The position numbers and the translations under genes were made by a program. A stretch of 64,000 bases of DNA. It comes from Burkholderia sp. D-99. Lineage in GTDB: Bacteria; Pseudomonadota; Gammaproteobacteria; Burkholderiales; Burkholderiaceae. The stretch lies in contig NZ_JAAOXM010000003.1 of the NCBI RefSeq assembly GCF_011605345.1, positions 62,001 to 126,000 of the forward strand, read 5' to 3'. Below the pieces are notes generated by a model, which was not told the origin of the DNA, did not search any database, and saw only the letters and a program-made list of their open reading frames with translations. Of this stretch, positions 9,126-17,959 are shown piece by piece (position 1 is the stretch's first letter; every line of letters starts with the position of its first letter).

Positions 9126-10292
9126 TTACCGGAAAGTCGTAACTGTTGTCATGACGGGGTAAGCCACGGAGAAGATCACATTGAGGAATTTTTGCAGTTC
9201 CGCAATTGGCGCATTTGATACGTAGACCACATCCTTGTTGTCCATCATGAAGCTTTGCGCAACGAAGAAACTGTTGGGATCCTTCAAGTTGATTCGATAA
9301 ACGACCGGAACCAGGCCGTTCGGTGCCGTTTTGACTGGTTGAAGCGGCCATTGGAGCGCATTTGCCTTCTCGAACCGGAAGATGAAGACGCCCTGTGCGT
9401 CGGAGCGCGAGTCGTTCAGGCCGCCCATGCGACCGAGCGCCTGGGCCAGCGTAATGCCCTGCGCTTCGAAGTTGATTTCCTCGTTTTTGCCGGTCGCACC
9501 GAGCGCCGTGAAGCTATTCGGCTGATACAGCGCCGTAACGACGTCGCCGGGCTGAAGTGGAACGTTCTGGCGCGGATCCCGGATGATCGTTTCCAGCGGC
9601 AGCGACTGCACGGTTTTGCCGCGTGTAACCTGCAGCGTCATTTTTTCGATCGGCTGCCGCACGCCGCCCGCGCTGGCGAGTGCGTCGAGGATGCGCTCGC
9701 CGCTAGGCGTCAGCGGCATGCGTTTGCTGGAATTGACGTCGCCGACGATCGTGACGTAGGAGGTCGTGTTCTGCACCAGCCTGACCAGCGTCTGGGGCTG
9801 ATTGGCCTTGCCCTTCAGTCTCTCGGTGATCGCCACTCCGAGTTCCTCGGGCGTGCGTCCGGCGGCCTTGACCGGCCCGACGAACGGGATACGCACATTG
9901 CCGTAGCTGTCGATCGTCTGATCCGGCAGCACCGTTACGCGCGCATTGGAGGTGGTGTTGGGCCGCCCGTCCGTCGAAGACGTGCCAAACAGCAAAGCAG
10001 GCGGGGCCTCCCAAATCGACACCTCGATGACGTCGCCGGCGCCCAATTGCTGTGAGGTCGTCGCGCGTTCGCCGAGCGTTTTCGAGAAGTCGCCGGCCAT
10101 TTGCAGGGAGAGCAGGCGCCGGGCTACGTCGTCGTTGACGTCGACCACCTGAATGCCGATCGAGCTCGGATTGGCGGGTGCCTGCGTGACGGCCGACGCG
10201 CTCGGTCCGGACGTCGGGATTGTCGAGCAGGCCGTGAGGGCCATTCCGCACAGTAGCGGCAGAGTATAGGTCAGGGAGTGTATGCGACGCAT
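9126..10292 (-). CDS. Capsule export outer-membrane lipoprotein (Wza/KpsD/BexD-like)
   Basis: This is the outer-membrane polysaccharide export channel that works with the Wzm-Wzt-KpsE inner-membrane complex. An N-terminal lipoprotein signal ends at a lipobox LTAC, giving lipidated Cys22. A poly-export domain follows (from about residue 70: GAGDVIEVSIWEAPP), then SLBB-like repeats with YVTIVGDV and RQNVPLQPGDVV. The length of 388 residues fits the Wza/BexD class. In Burkholderia wcb clusters the counterpart is called wcbC. It lies between a 372-bp gap and the rml genes. The ribosome binding site is not obvious at ATG 10292. Confidence 0.92.
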   Translation of the reverse strand: MRRIHSLTYTLPLLCGMALTACSTIPTSGPSASAVTQAPANPSSIGIQVVDVNDDVARRLLSLQMAGDFSKTLGERATTSQQLGAGDVIEVSIWEAPPALLFGTSSTDGRPNTTSNARVTVLPDQTIDSYGNVRIPFVGPVKAAGRTPEELGVAITERLKGKANQPQTLVRLVQNTTSYVTIVGDVNSSKRMPLTPSGERILDALASAGGVRQPIEKMTLQVTRGKTVQSLPLETIIRDPRQNVPLQPGDVVTALYQPNSFTALGATGKNEEINFEAQGITLAQALGRMGGLNDSRSDAQGVFIFRFEKANALQWPLQPVKTAPNGLVPVVYRINLKDPNSFFVAQSFMMDNKDVVYVSNAPIAELQKFLNVIFSVAYPVMTTVTTFR

Positions 10293-10664
10293 GTTACGAG
10301 TGTCTTAAATTTTGGGCTGATCGTTTGAGATCGCTGCTTCTGGGTAGACCAGCAGCGGTCACGGAAAAAGGGCGGCGATGTATTTCGGTTTCGAGGGTTG
10401 TATCCAGTCGACCTGCGTCGGACGAGGCGCGAGGACCGGGTACATGCCGGACGGCCCGGGCCGGCTGCAAAGCGCCCGCGTTCGGCGGGGGGGCGGCCGG
10501 TTTTGCGTCGCATGCGAATTGCGACATCTAGCAGGATGAGCCATTCAATATGCCCGGTTTGGTTCGAAAAACATCAGTGCTTGCCGGAAATTCAACAGGC
10601 ACCATTTTAAACAATACCGTACTCGAAAATGCGCATTGATCCGGTGCGGTCGGAGCGACTGGAT
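10293..10664. other. Intergenic gap upstream of the exporter gene
   Basis: This 372-bp stretch lies between the GT4 stop and the start of the outer-membrane exporter gene. It probably carries a promoter for wza-rmlBDA, but I could not pick convincing boxes. It includes a GC-rich patch (10440-10510) with G-runs and small palindromes such as GGCCCGGGCC near 10463-10472, and a more AT-rich patch near 10560-10630. No gene is supported. Confidence 0.4.
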
Positions 10665-12218
10665 CTATCGCGCGATTCCGGCCGTCCCGGCTGATACCGC
10701 ACCGAGAAAGCGTTCCCACTGAGGCAGGATGTTCTTTGGCTGATACCGGGTTGCCATTTCGTGTCCCAATGCTTTCAATTCGGAACGTCGCATTTCAGCG
10801 CCATCGTCATAGGCAACGCGACCAATCGCATCCGCCAGGCTGCGTGTGCAGTGTGGATCAAAGTACTCGGTTGCGTCGCCGTAGACTTCACGGTGGACCG
10901 CGATGTCGGATGACACCACGATCCCGCCGCTGGCCATGGATTCCAGGCCGGAATAGTCAAAGCCCTCCGCGAGGCTCGGGCAGACGGTCGCGACGGCGTG
11001 CCGATACAACGTACACAAATCTGCAGCGGGAACCCCGGACAGGACGAACAAGGCTCCGGTATCGATCCACGCGCGCATTTCCTGGGTCAGCACCTCGCTA
11101 CCCCAGCCAGCGCTTCCGACGAAAACGAGCTTGATCGATGGATCGCGATCCGTCATGAGCGTCGACCATGCTGCCAATAGCCGAGCGTGATTCTTGCGGG
11201 GCTCGATCGTGGAAACCATCAGTAGATACTTGAACGGTTGCCGATCCAGCGCGTTGGCGTAAAAGCGCTCCCTCGACTCGGTCGTGGAAAAGGTAGGATT
11301 CAGCGGGCCGACCGGGGTGATGTGAAGCCTTACGATCTGCTTGACCCGATCGGCAGGCGCGGTGGTTTCGCGGAAATCGGTCGAGATCATGTTGTGAATC
11401 GTGACTGAGCGATCGCGCAGCTCGGGAAGCAACGCGATCAGGCCCTGTCGTGTCGTTTCGGATACACACGCAAAATACGCACCGGATTTTGCATTGCTGA
11501 TCAACGCATGCATGTGCGTGGCTTGATGGCGGACCTTGTTGGCGATCGTGTCGGGCATCATGATCGGAAAGGCGTCGTGATAGCGCACGACGAACGCAAC
11601 ATCACCGGGGATTCTGCCGGGGTACGGAGTCTGTGCAATGAAGACGCCGGCTCGATCCAGCGCGAGGCGCGGATAGATTGCTTCACGCCCGAATTTCAAG
11701 GTTAGAAGTCCTGCACTCTGCAACACGTTCCAGGGAACCGTGCAGACGCGTAGATCGCGCGCAGTGACGATCTTGAAATCGTCTGCCGGCAGGGTCTTCT
11801 CGAACAGGCGGCGCCAGACGAATTCCTCGAAGCCGTGAGGCGTGAAGCGAGTGAGTCGCACGTGAGCACGCGCGGGACGCAACAGCGCGGACAGCGCCAG
11901 CGCGTATGCGGTTCGGCGAGAGCGGACATAGGTGCGAACCGTCGCCCAAATGCCTTTGGCGCGCGGTTTGTCCATCGATACGACAACCCGAGTGCGTTCA
12001 CGCACGGCGGCAAGCGTCATGTCCGGTTCGCGAGCCGAGTCGTCATCAGCGCCAGGCGCAAGAAACGCGAGTGAGGCCTGAAGCAGGCCTTCGACCTCGA
12101 TCGACGGGCACTCGCACAAGCCTCGAAACAGCAATCTCGTTTCCTGCGGAATGCCGGCATGGCCATCGAGGGCGGGCCGCATTTCCAGAAGGACGCTAAA
12201 AGTTCGGTTGTTTGTCAT
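10665..12218 (-). CDS. GT4-family glycosyltransferase (large)
   Basis: This is a GT-B glycosyltransferase of about 517 residues, longer than the usual 380, expected to act on the capsule repeat in the cytoplasm. GT4 signatures are STIEPRKNHARLLAAW, FVGSAGWG, and EGFDYSGLESMASGG followed by SSDIAVHREVYGDATEYFDP. The first 250 residues are divergent acceptor-side sequence. ATG at 12218 (MTNNRTFSVLLEMRP) lies eight bases past the stop of the upstream GT2 gene, so the two are likely cotranscribed. The donor sugar cannot be assigned. Confidence 0.85.
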   Translation of the reverse strand: MTNNRTFSVLLEMRPALDGHAGIPQETRLLFRGLCECPSIEVEGLLQASLAFLAPGADDDSAREPDMTLAAVRERTRVVVSMDKPRAKGIWATVRTYVRSRRTAYALALSALLRPARAHVRLTRFTPHGFEEFVWRRLFEKTLPADDFKIVTARDLRVCTVPWNVLQSAGLLTLKFGREAIYPRLALDRAGVFIAQTPYPGRIPGDVAFVVRYHDAFPIMMPDTIANKVRHQATHMHALISNAKSGAYFACVSETTRQGLIALLPELRDRSVTIHNMISTDFRETTAPADRVKQIVRLHITPVGPLNPTFSTTESRERFYANALDRQPFKYLLMVSTIEPRKNHARLLAAWSTLMTDRDPSIKLVFVGSAGWGSEVLTQEMRAWIDTGALFVLSGVPAADLCTLYRHAVATVCPSLAEGFDYSGLESMASGGIVVSSDIAVHREVYGDATEYFDPHCTRSLADAIGRVAYDDGAEMRRSELKALGHEMATRYQPKNILPQWERFLGAVSAGTAGIAR

Positions 12219-12225
12219 GACGGGA

Positions 12226-14544
12226 TCAGGTTTCTTCTCTGTTCGAGTAGCCAACCGGATCGGCAGACGGTCGATCTTCGAATATCGCACGCGGATGTTC
12301 CGATGCGGAGCGGGCCATCCTGGTAGCGCCCAGACCTGCTCTCGGCGGCCATGCGATCTGGCACTGGGCTCGATCCAGCGTCAGATTCCGGCTATAGGCC
12401 GGATCATCCGCCATGAAGTCTGCCCAATGTTGCCGCATGTACGCAACCTCGCCGTCGGAGCGCCGTTTTTTTTCCGGCGTATCGTCTTCACCGCGGGTTG
12501 CCGATTCGTGATGATAGAGTTCAGCGAACGGTGTCCAGATGATTCGATATCCTGCGCTCTTGATGCGTAAGCAAAAGTCGATGTCGTTGAAAGCAACAGG
12601 CAGGGACGCTTCGTTGAGGCCGCCGATTTCGACATAAAGCGATTTTCTGACGACGAGGCAGGCAGCCGTGACGGCAGAAAGGGATTGAACGACTGCAGCT
12701 CGGGCCTGATAGCCCGGATCGTGCCTTCGCAGCCCCCGGTGGAGATGATCCGCGGCGCCGCTGAGACCGAGAATGACACCGGCGTGCTGCACGGTGTCGT
12801 CCGAATACAGGAGTTTTGCGCCGACTGCGCCGACTTCGGGGCGCGTTGCCTGCCCCAGCATTTCTTCCAGCCAGTCCGGGCTGATGACCTCGATGTCGTT
12901 GTTGACGAGAGCAATATAGTCACCGCGCGCCCGCGCGCAAGCGCGGTTGTTGAGCGCGGAATAGTTGAACGGCCGGTCGTCGCGAACTATCTCGATGCGT
13001 TCATGCGTTGACAGCATGGCGAGGTAATCCAGCGTCTCGCGCTCGTCGGAGCCGTTGTCGACCACTATGATCTCGTAGTTCGAGTAGGTCGTTCGGTGCA
13101 GGATCGATTCGATGCATTGGCGCAGGAGCGAGAGCCCGTTCCTGGTGGGAATAATGATGCTTACCATCGGGCCCGGCTCGGGTAGCCGGTAACGGACCCT
13201 GTAGCCGTGAGTCGTCATGCTCGCATCCGCTGCGATTCCGGTCCGCTGCAGATGGTGCGCGAGTGCCAGGTATCCAGCGTGCTTGTCAGCATCGGTGGCC
13301 GTATCGAACTGATCCTGGGCGCCGGCGCGAACGTGGTAGAGGATTCTCGGAATATGCACGATGCCATTCGGTCGTGCTGTTCCGATGCACCGCAGCGCCA
13401 GATCGTAATTCGAAGCGAAACCCGGGCGCGGATCCCAGCCGCCCACGGCTTCGAACAGGCGAGAATGGGAGGCGCTCAAATGGGAGATCGTGCCGCGAGC
13501 CAGGAACAGATCTTCGTTCCAGTCGCATTTGAAGTGCGGTTCCTTGCGTGATCCGTCTTCATCAATGCGATCCTCGTCGGAATAGATCAGCTCCGCGTAC
13601 GGCACTGCATCGACGGTCTCGCAAATGGCAAACAGCGCGTGCTGGGGCAGCAGATCGTGCTGGCCAAGAATTGCGATCCACGATCCGGATCGAATCAGGG
13701 CGTGGGTCAGCTCGTCTCGGCGAGTCGCGTGATTGGCGATCGGCAGAATTTTCACGCGGCTGTCGCTCAGTGCGTGATGTTCCAGCAAGCGCAGAATCTC
13801 TGGATCAACCATGTCGGGAGCGACGATATGAAGCTCCCAGTATGGGTAGATCTGCGCCTTCACATGCTGAATGGTTGCGTTCAGCCAGGCGGCATTCGGC
13901 CTGGACAGCGCCATCGCCAGTGCGACGGTGGGGCGATCACGGAATGAACCGATGTGACGGCTCATCCGGGTAAGTGCATCGCTGTTCGGCGTGTCGAAAC
14001 ACTCGACCCAGTCCGAATAATCGACGAGTGCATCCGGGTTTTCGAAGAGCTGGCAGTAGTCGCGCCACATATCTCGCTCAGGCCCGGCGCTCGCTTGCCG
14101 AGTCGATGACGCGCCGGATGTTTCGAGTTTGTACATCGGATGCAGCGCGCTCAGCTTTCGATGCATGCGCGAGCGTGCGAATCGGCCTGTCACGCGAGCC
14201 AACCTGAATTGCGTGACCTCGTCACTCGGGTGCGCAGATTCCATCTGCAAACTGACGCTTCCGGGCGAAGACAGGCGAATGAGCCGTTTGCTGACGTGTC
14301 TCGTGCTCGTCGTTACCGAGAACGATTCGATTTCGCCACTTTCCAGGACGGCGACGACACGAACCGTGACGCTGGGGGCGGCGGCACTGGCCCGGAGCTC
14401 CAGCATGTACCACCCCGCCTTCACGCGAGCACGTACCGCATAGGATTTGCACGGCCGCGAGTTCTTCGGCTGATCGGTGTCGTCCGGAAGACGCCGCAAG
14501 TGCGACATGTTCCAGCTCAAGCGAAAGAACTCCAGATCGATCAT
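12226..14544 (-). CDS. Tandem-domain GT2 glycosyltransferase
   Basis: The protein of about 772 residues has an N-terminal extension of roughly 180 residues and then two GT2 (GT-A) domains. The first runs from about RPTVALAMALSRPNAAWL through IYSDEDRID and FKCDWNEDLF to WDPRPGFASNYDLALR. The second is a clear rhamnosyltransferase-like GT2: VSIIIPTRNGLSLLRQCIES, VVDNGSDE, the metal-site LVNNDIEV, and FNDIDFCLRIKSAGY. Such fusions usually add two residues in turn. ATG at 14544 (MIDLEFFRL) is preferred; a TTG three codons upstream is also open. It shares a transcript with the GT4 gene eight bases downstream. Confidence 0.85.
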   Translation of the reverse strand: MIDLEFFRLSWNMSHLRRLPDDTDQPKNSRPCKSYAVRARVKAGWYMLELRASAAAPSVTVRVVAVLESGEIESFSVTTSTRHVSKRLIRLSSPGSVSLQMESAHPSDEVTQFRLARVTGRFARSRMHRKLSALHPMYKLETSGASSTRQASAGPERDMWRDYCQLFENPDALVDYSDWVECFDTPNSDALTRMSRHIGSFRDRPTVALAMALSRPNAAWLNATIQHVKAQIYPYWELHIVAPDMVDPEILRLLEHHALSDSRVKILPIANHATRRDELTHALIRSGSWIAILGQHDLLPQHALFAICETVDAVPYAELIYSDEDRIDEDGSRKEPHFKCDWNEDLFLARGTISHLSASHSRLFEAVGGWDPRPGFASNYDLALRCIGTARPNGIVHIPRILYHVRAGAQDQFDTATDADKHAGYLALAHHLQRTGIAADASMTTHGYRVRYRLPEPGPMVSIIIPTRNGLSLLRQCIESILHRTTYSNYEIIVVDNGSDERETLDYLAMLSTHERIEIVRDDRPFNYSALNNRACARARGDYIALVNNDIEVISPDWLEEMLGQATRPEVGAVGAKLLYSDDTVQHAGVILGLSGAADHLHRGLRRHDPGYQARAAVVQSLSAVTAACLVVRKSLYVEIGGLNEASLPVAFNDIDFCLRIKSAGYRIIWTPFAELYHHESATRGEDDTPEKKRRSDGEVAYMRQHWADFMADDPAYSRNLTLDRAQCQIAWPPRAGLGATRMARSASEHPRAIFEDRPSADPVGYSNREET

Positions 14545-14627
14545 AAATGGCAAAGTGATGCGCTACGTCATGACGGAAGGCAGATTGCCGAATCGATGAC
14601 AGGCTCGTATTTCGGGTCCTGCATGCA

Positions 14628-14656
14628 CATGACGGGGACGATGTGTCCCCGTCATG
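14628..14656. promoter_or_regulatory. Perfect 12-bp inverted repeat between fdtB and the tandem GT2
   Basis: CATGACGGGGAC and its exact complement flank a 5-base loop, in the 197-bp gap between the fdtB stop and the GT2 start. There is no T-run on either side, so it is not a classic terminator. It could be an mRNA-stabilising hairpin that uncouples levels of the genes on each side, or an operator. The related string GTCATGACGG recurs near 14568. Confidence 0.6.
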
Positions 14657-14741
14657 ATGCGACAGACGCGGAGCGATCTCGCGAAGGGAGCGGAAGATCG
14701 AATCGCGTCCTGTAATGCCGGTTGCGTCGATGAAACGTCGG

Positions 14742-15848
14742 TTACGCCAGTTTCTGCAGCGCGTCGCAGACGTGATCGACTTCGGCGTCGCTCAGGTATT
14801 CACCCATCGGCAAGCTCAGAACGGATTGACTGAGGCGGTGCGCGACGGGCGTTGCCTGGCTGTAGTGCTGCATGTCCGCGTAGCAGGTTTGCTCGGTAGG
14901 AATCGTCGGGTAATGGATGCCGACGCCTACCCCGGCCTCCGTCAGTTGGCGCTGAACGGTGTCGCGATCCCGGCACACGATGACGTAGTTGTGCCAAACC
15001 GATTGCAGCCCGAAGTCGAGCAACCGGAAGACCGGAGCGGACTCGTCGACGTTGCCGATGGCCTGATCGTAGCGAGCGGCGATAGCGCGTCGCTTTTCGA
15101 TGATGCGATCCAGATCCTTGATCTTCAGGGACAGGAAAGCGGCCTGGATCGGATCGAGGCGGCTGTTGAAGCCGATGGAATCGTGACGATACTTGACCGA
15201 GCTGCCGTAGTTGCCAAGCTCGCGCACGCGCTGTGCGAGTGCGCTGGAGTTGGTTACCACGCATCCGGCATCCCCGACTGCACCGAGGTTCTTGGAAGGG
15301 TAGAAGCTGAAGGTCGCAATGTCACCGAACGTTCCTACCTTGCGGTCGAAACGGATATCGCCGTGAGCCTGTGCTGCATCCTCGATGACGTACAGGCCGT
15401 GTCGCTTGGCGATCTCGTTGATGCGCTCCATGTCGGCGGTCGCACCATACAGATGGACGACGATGATCGCCTTGGTACGCGGCGTAATCGCAGCTTCGAT
15501 CAGGTCCGGATCGAGGTTGGCCGTTCGAGGCTCGACATCGACAGGGACATTGATCGCGCCGACGTGCGTCACGGCAAGCCATGTCGCAACGAACGTCTGC
15601 GCCGGAACGATGACTTCGTCACCCGACGCGATGCCGAGTGCCTTCAGTGCCAGCGTGATGGCGTCGAGCCCGTTGCCGACTCCGACGCAATGCTCGGTGC
15701 CGCAATATTCAGCGAATTCCCGTTCGAATTGGCTGACGAGTCCACCGCCGATGAACGTGCCGTCGTCGAAAAGCTTCGATGCGGCGCCGAGAAAATCCGC
15801 CTTGTAAGGCGCATTCAGGCGACCCAGATCCAAAAAAGGTACATTCAC
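14742..15848 (-). CDS. fdtB: dTDP-3-keto-6-deoxyhexose 3-aminotransferase (FdtB/QdtB-like)
   Basis: This is a PLP-dependent DegT/DnrJ/EryC1/StrS aminotransferase. The start NVPFLDLGRLNAPYK, the EFAEYCGTEHCVGVGNGLDAI segment and the Schiff-base motif FSFYPSKNLGAVGDAG with its lysine are all present; length is 368 residues. Next to an FdtA-type isomerase it should aminate dTDP-3-keto-6-deoxyhexose to a dTDP-3-amino-3,6-dideoxyhexose (Fuc3N or Qui3N). The GTG start overlaps the fdtA stop (GTGA). Family and pairing are clear; whether the product is galacto or gluco is not readable. No FdtC/QdtC-type N-acetyltransferase follows. Confidence 0.88.
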   Translation of the reverse strand: MNVPFLDLGRLNAPYKADFLGAASKLFDDGTFIGGGLVSQFEREFAEYCGTEHCVGVGNGLDAITLALKALGIASGDEVIVPAQTFVATWLAVTHVGAINVPVDVEPRTANLDPDLIEAAITPRTKAIIVVHLYGATADMERINEIAKRHGLYVIEDAAQAHGDIRFDRKVGTFGDIATFSFYPSKNLGAVGDAGCVVTNSSALAQRVRELGNYGSSVKYRHDSIGFNSRLDPIQAAFLSLKIKDLDRIIEKRRAIAARYDQAIGNVDESAPVFRLLDFGLQSVWHNYVIVCRDRDTVQRQLTEAGVGVGIHYPTIPTEQTCYADMQHYSQATPVAHRLSQSVLSLPMGEYLSDAEVDHVCDALQKLA

Positions 15849-16285
15849 AGCACGTTCTCCCGCGGCGATTTTACAGTTTTGAGATATTGATGAAAGTCGT
15901 CATAGTTCCTCAGATAGTCCGACTCGCTATATTGCTCACTTGCGAGCACGGCACATACGGCGCCGGACGTGAAACTGTCGACGACGCGCCAGATGTGAGG
16001 GCAGACGTAGAATGGCTTGTTCGGTTGATTGATCAAGACCGTCCGCTTGTTCGTGCCGTCGTCGAGGTGCAGCTCGTAACAGCCGGCGAACGCGAAAAAC
16101 ACTTGATGCAGATTCTTGTGCGCGTGCCCCGCGCGTTCGACGCCGAACGGCACGTCGTACAGAAAGTAGAATCGCTTGACGTCGAACGGCAGCGCGCCTC
16201 CATTTTCAATGAACGACAGGTTCCCGCGGCGATCCGAGAACTGCGGAAGGTCGATGAATCGACACATGTCAACTGAGTAGGTCAT
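15845..16285 (-). CDS. fdtA: dTDP-4-keto-6-deoxyglucose 3,4-ketoisomerase (FdtA/QdtA-like)
   Basis: This is a small cupin isomerase that moves the keto group of the RmlB product from C4 to C3 so that FdtB can aminate it. Visible family marks are DRRGNLSFIENG, the active-site AGHAHKNLHQ with two histidines, LDDGTNK, and HIWRVVDSF, ending with the ASEQYSESDYLRNYDDF block. Two starts are plausible: ATG 16285, overlapping the HAD gene by 17 bp, or ATG 16267 (MCRFIDLPQFSDRRG), one base after the HAD stop. The latter gives 140 residues, closer to the family norm. FdtA and QdtA types differ in product stereochemistry and cannot be separated here. Confidence 0.85.
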   Translation of the reverse strand: MTYSVDMCRFIDLPQFSDRRGNLSFIENGGALPFDVKRFYFLYDVPFGVERAGHAHKNLHQVFFAFAGCYELHLDDGTNKRTVLINQPNKPFYVCPHIWRVVDSFTSGAVCAVLASEQYSESDYLRNYDDFHQYLKTVKSPRENVL

Positions 16286-16937
16286 GTTTGATGGCGTCGG
16301 CGACGTGTTGAAAATTGCCGTAGATGACCGGCGGTGCATTTTCAAGATCTCGAAAATGCGTCTCAAAAAAAGAATTGCTGCGTTGCCCGGTAGAAAGCAG
16401 GTAAAAAGGCAGCGCTGCCGCTACGGATGCCGACCAGTCACTCTCGGTGTCGCCGACGTAGCAGCAGGCGCCGTGATGTACGAGGCGCTGTGCTTTTGAA
16501 TTGCCGACCCCGCCCAGCGGCGAGACCGTTTCCCAGATCGGAAAGAACTTCAGTAGATCCAGCGACACGAGTTGACGTTCGAGCAGCGCGGCGTTGCGGC
16601 GCGCGGACAGCAGCATCAGATCAGCCGATGTTGCCAGACCGCGTAGCGCGTCGGCAACGTCCGGCAGCAGTCTGTCGTGCTCGCTGGCCTGTTCGCTCTC
16701 GACGATGTCGATCCAGGTCGCCGCGATCTTGCTCGCCGGCACTTCATCCACACCCGTCACCGTCAGTGCCTTGAGCGTGGAAGATCCGTTGCGTTTCAGG
16801 TTCCAGAACGTGTCGAAGGCGTCGTAAGCGACGTGATGCAGCTTCGACGCTTCGTCGAGCGCATACAACTGCTTCTCTTTGCACGAAACGAGCGTGCCGT
16901 CGAAATCGAGGGCTACTAGCGGGCGATGTGGCTTCAT
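16269..16937 (-). CDS. HAD-superfamily hydrolase
   Basis: This is a haloacid dehalogenase-like phosphatase of 222 residues. Motif I is DFDGTLV near residues 10-16 (nucleophile and acid aspartates), a serine in LLSARRN provides motif II, and YVGDTESDW is motif IV. HAD enzymes of this size usually remove phosphate from small metabolites. The ATG overlaps the stop of the ATP-grasp gene (ATGA), and its own end meets fdtA, so the four genes form one coupled unit. The substrate is unknown; context suggests a phosphorylated precursor of a sugar substituent. Confidence 0.8.
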   Translation of the reverse strand: MKPHRPLVALDFDGTLVSCKEKQLYALDEASKLHHVAYDAFDTFWNLKRNGSSTLKALTVTGVDEVPASKIAATWIDIVESEQASEHDRLLPDVADALRGLATSADLMLLSARRNAALLERQLVSLDLLKFFPIWETVSPLGGVGNSKAQRLVHHGACCYVGDTESDWSASVAAALPFYLLSTGQRSNSFFETHFRDLENAPPVIYGNFQHVADAIKHDLLS

Positions 16938-17953
16938 GACGAGAAGGTCACAATTTCTTCGTAATGGCGGCAGACGATCGCTTCACCGCCCTGTGCCAGC
17001 CGGCGCAGGCATGCGCTTTTGAATTCGGACGCTTCCTGGAGATCCAGGAGCGCGGCGAAATGCCACTGAAGCAGCGGAAATCCTGCTGCGACGGAAAGCG
17101 CCGTACCACCACCGCAACGGGGATTGATGTCGATGATCTTCAGGTCACCGCTTTCGATGTCGCCGATTACCTGGAAACAAAACAGGCCCTGGAGTTCGAA
17201 CACATCCGCAATGCGGCGCGCGAGCGCGTCGGTGTTCGGGTGCACGAAGACGCGCGCCTTCGTGCATACGCCAGCCTTGGTTTCGAGACGTTCGCGTGCG
17301 ACGGAAATCAGGTCGGAGCCGACACGAAGAACATCGATCGTGTATTCGTCGCCGGTGCACGGCTGTTGATACACGATGGAATCGGTCAAGTCCGCCTGAC
17401 GATCCAGCTCGTCGAAGTTCGTCACCCGGCGGACGCCGACGCTTCCTACGCCTGATCGCGGCTTGCGAATCAATGCATGGTAGTGCTCGATATCGCTCGA
17501 CTGCAGCTTCGATCCCGGAATCGTATCGGGAACGGGGAGGCCCGCCTCGCGACAGATTTCGAAATTCAGCAGCTTGTCGTTTGAATTTCGCACGCTGTCG
17601 GCCGACAGGGCGGGCAGCCGCACGCGCGCCGGAAATCGGGCTCGATGTGCGGTGACGGCAAGAATTTCAGCATCGTGGATCGGATAGATCGCATCAACGC
17701 CTTCCTTTTCGCAGATTGCCACCAACGCCGAGACGAAGGCATCGGTATCGCTCGCGAGCGGTACCTGATAGTGCGTGGTGTTCCAGCGAGCGGGGGCCGC
17801 AATCATGTGGCGCTCGTTGCTGTCCGTCGTCACGACCCTGACGCCGGGAATTTGCGACAGGCTCTTGATGACATTGACTGCCGTGGCGGTACCCGCGGCA
17901 GTGACAAGGACGCACTTCTGAATATTGGTAGGCATATCGACTTTTGCGTTCAC
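16934..17953 (-). CDS. ATP-grasp ligase, capsule-associated
   Basis: This is an ATP-grasp enzyme with a carbamoyl-phosphate-synthase-like layout: N-terminal Rossmann-like part (CVLVTAAGTATAVNVIKSL), an IRKPRSGVGSVGVR ATP-binding strand-loop, then the metal-binding IIDINPRCGGGT near the C-terminus. Such enzymes form amide or thioester bonds from a carboxylate through an acyl phosphate. A GTG start at 17953 is used; an ATG at 17935 is also possible. It is coupled to the HAD hydrolase and followed by fdtA-fdtB. I infer that it prepares an amino acid or other acid for attachment to the 3-amino sugar, since no acetyltransferase of the FdtC type is present. That role is unproven. Confidence 0.8.
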   Translation of the reverse strand: MNAKVDMPTNIQKCVLVTAAGTATAVNVIKSLSQIPGVRVVTTDSNERHMIAAPARWNTTHYQVPLASDTDAFVSALVAICEKEGVDAIYPIHDAEILAVTAHRARFPARVRLPALSADSVRNSNDKLLNFEICREAGLPVPDTIPGSKLQSSDIEHYHALIRKPRSGVGSVGVRRVTNFDELDRQADLTDSIVYQQPCTGDEYTIDVLRVGSDLISVARERLETKAGVCTKARVFVHPNTDALARRIADVFELQGLFCFQVIGDIESGDLKIIDINPRCGGGTALSVAAGFPLLQWHFAALLDLQEASEFKSACLRRLAQGGEAIVCRHYEEIVTFSS

Positions 17954-17959
17954 AACGCT

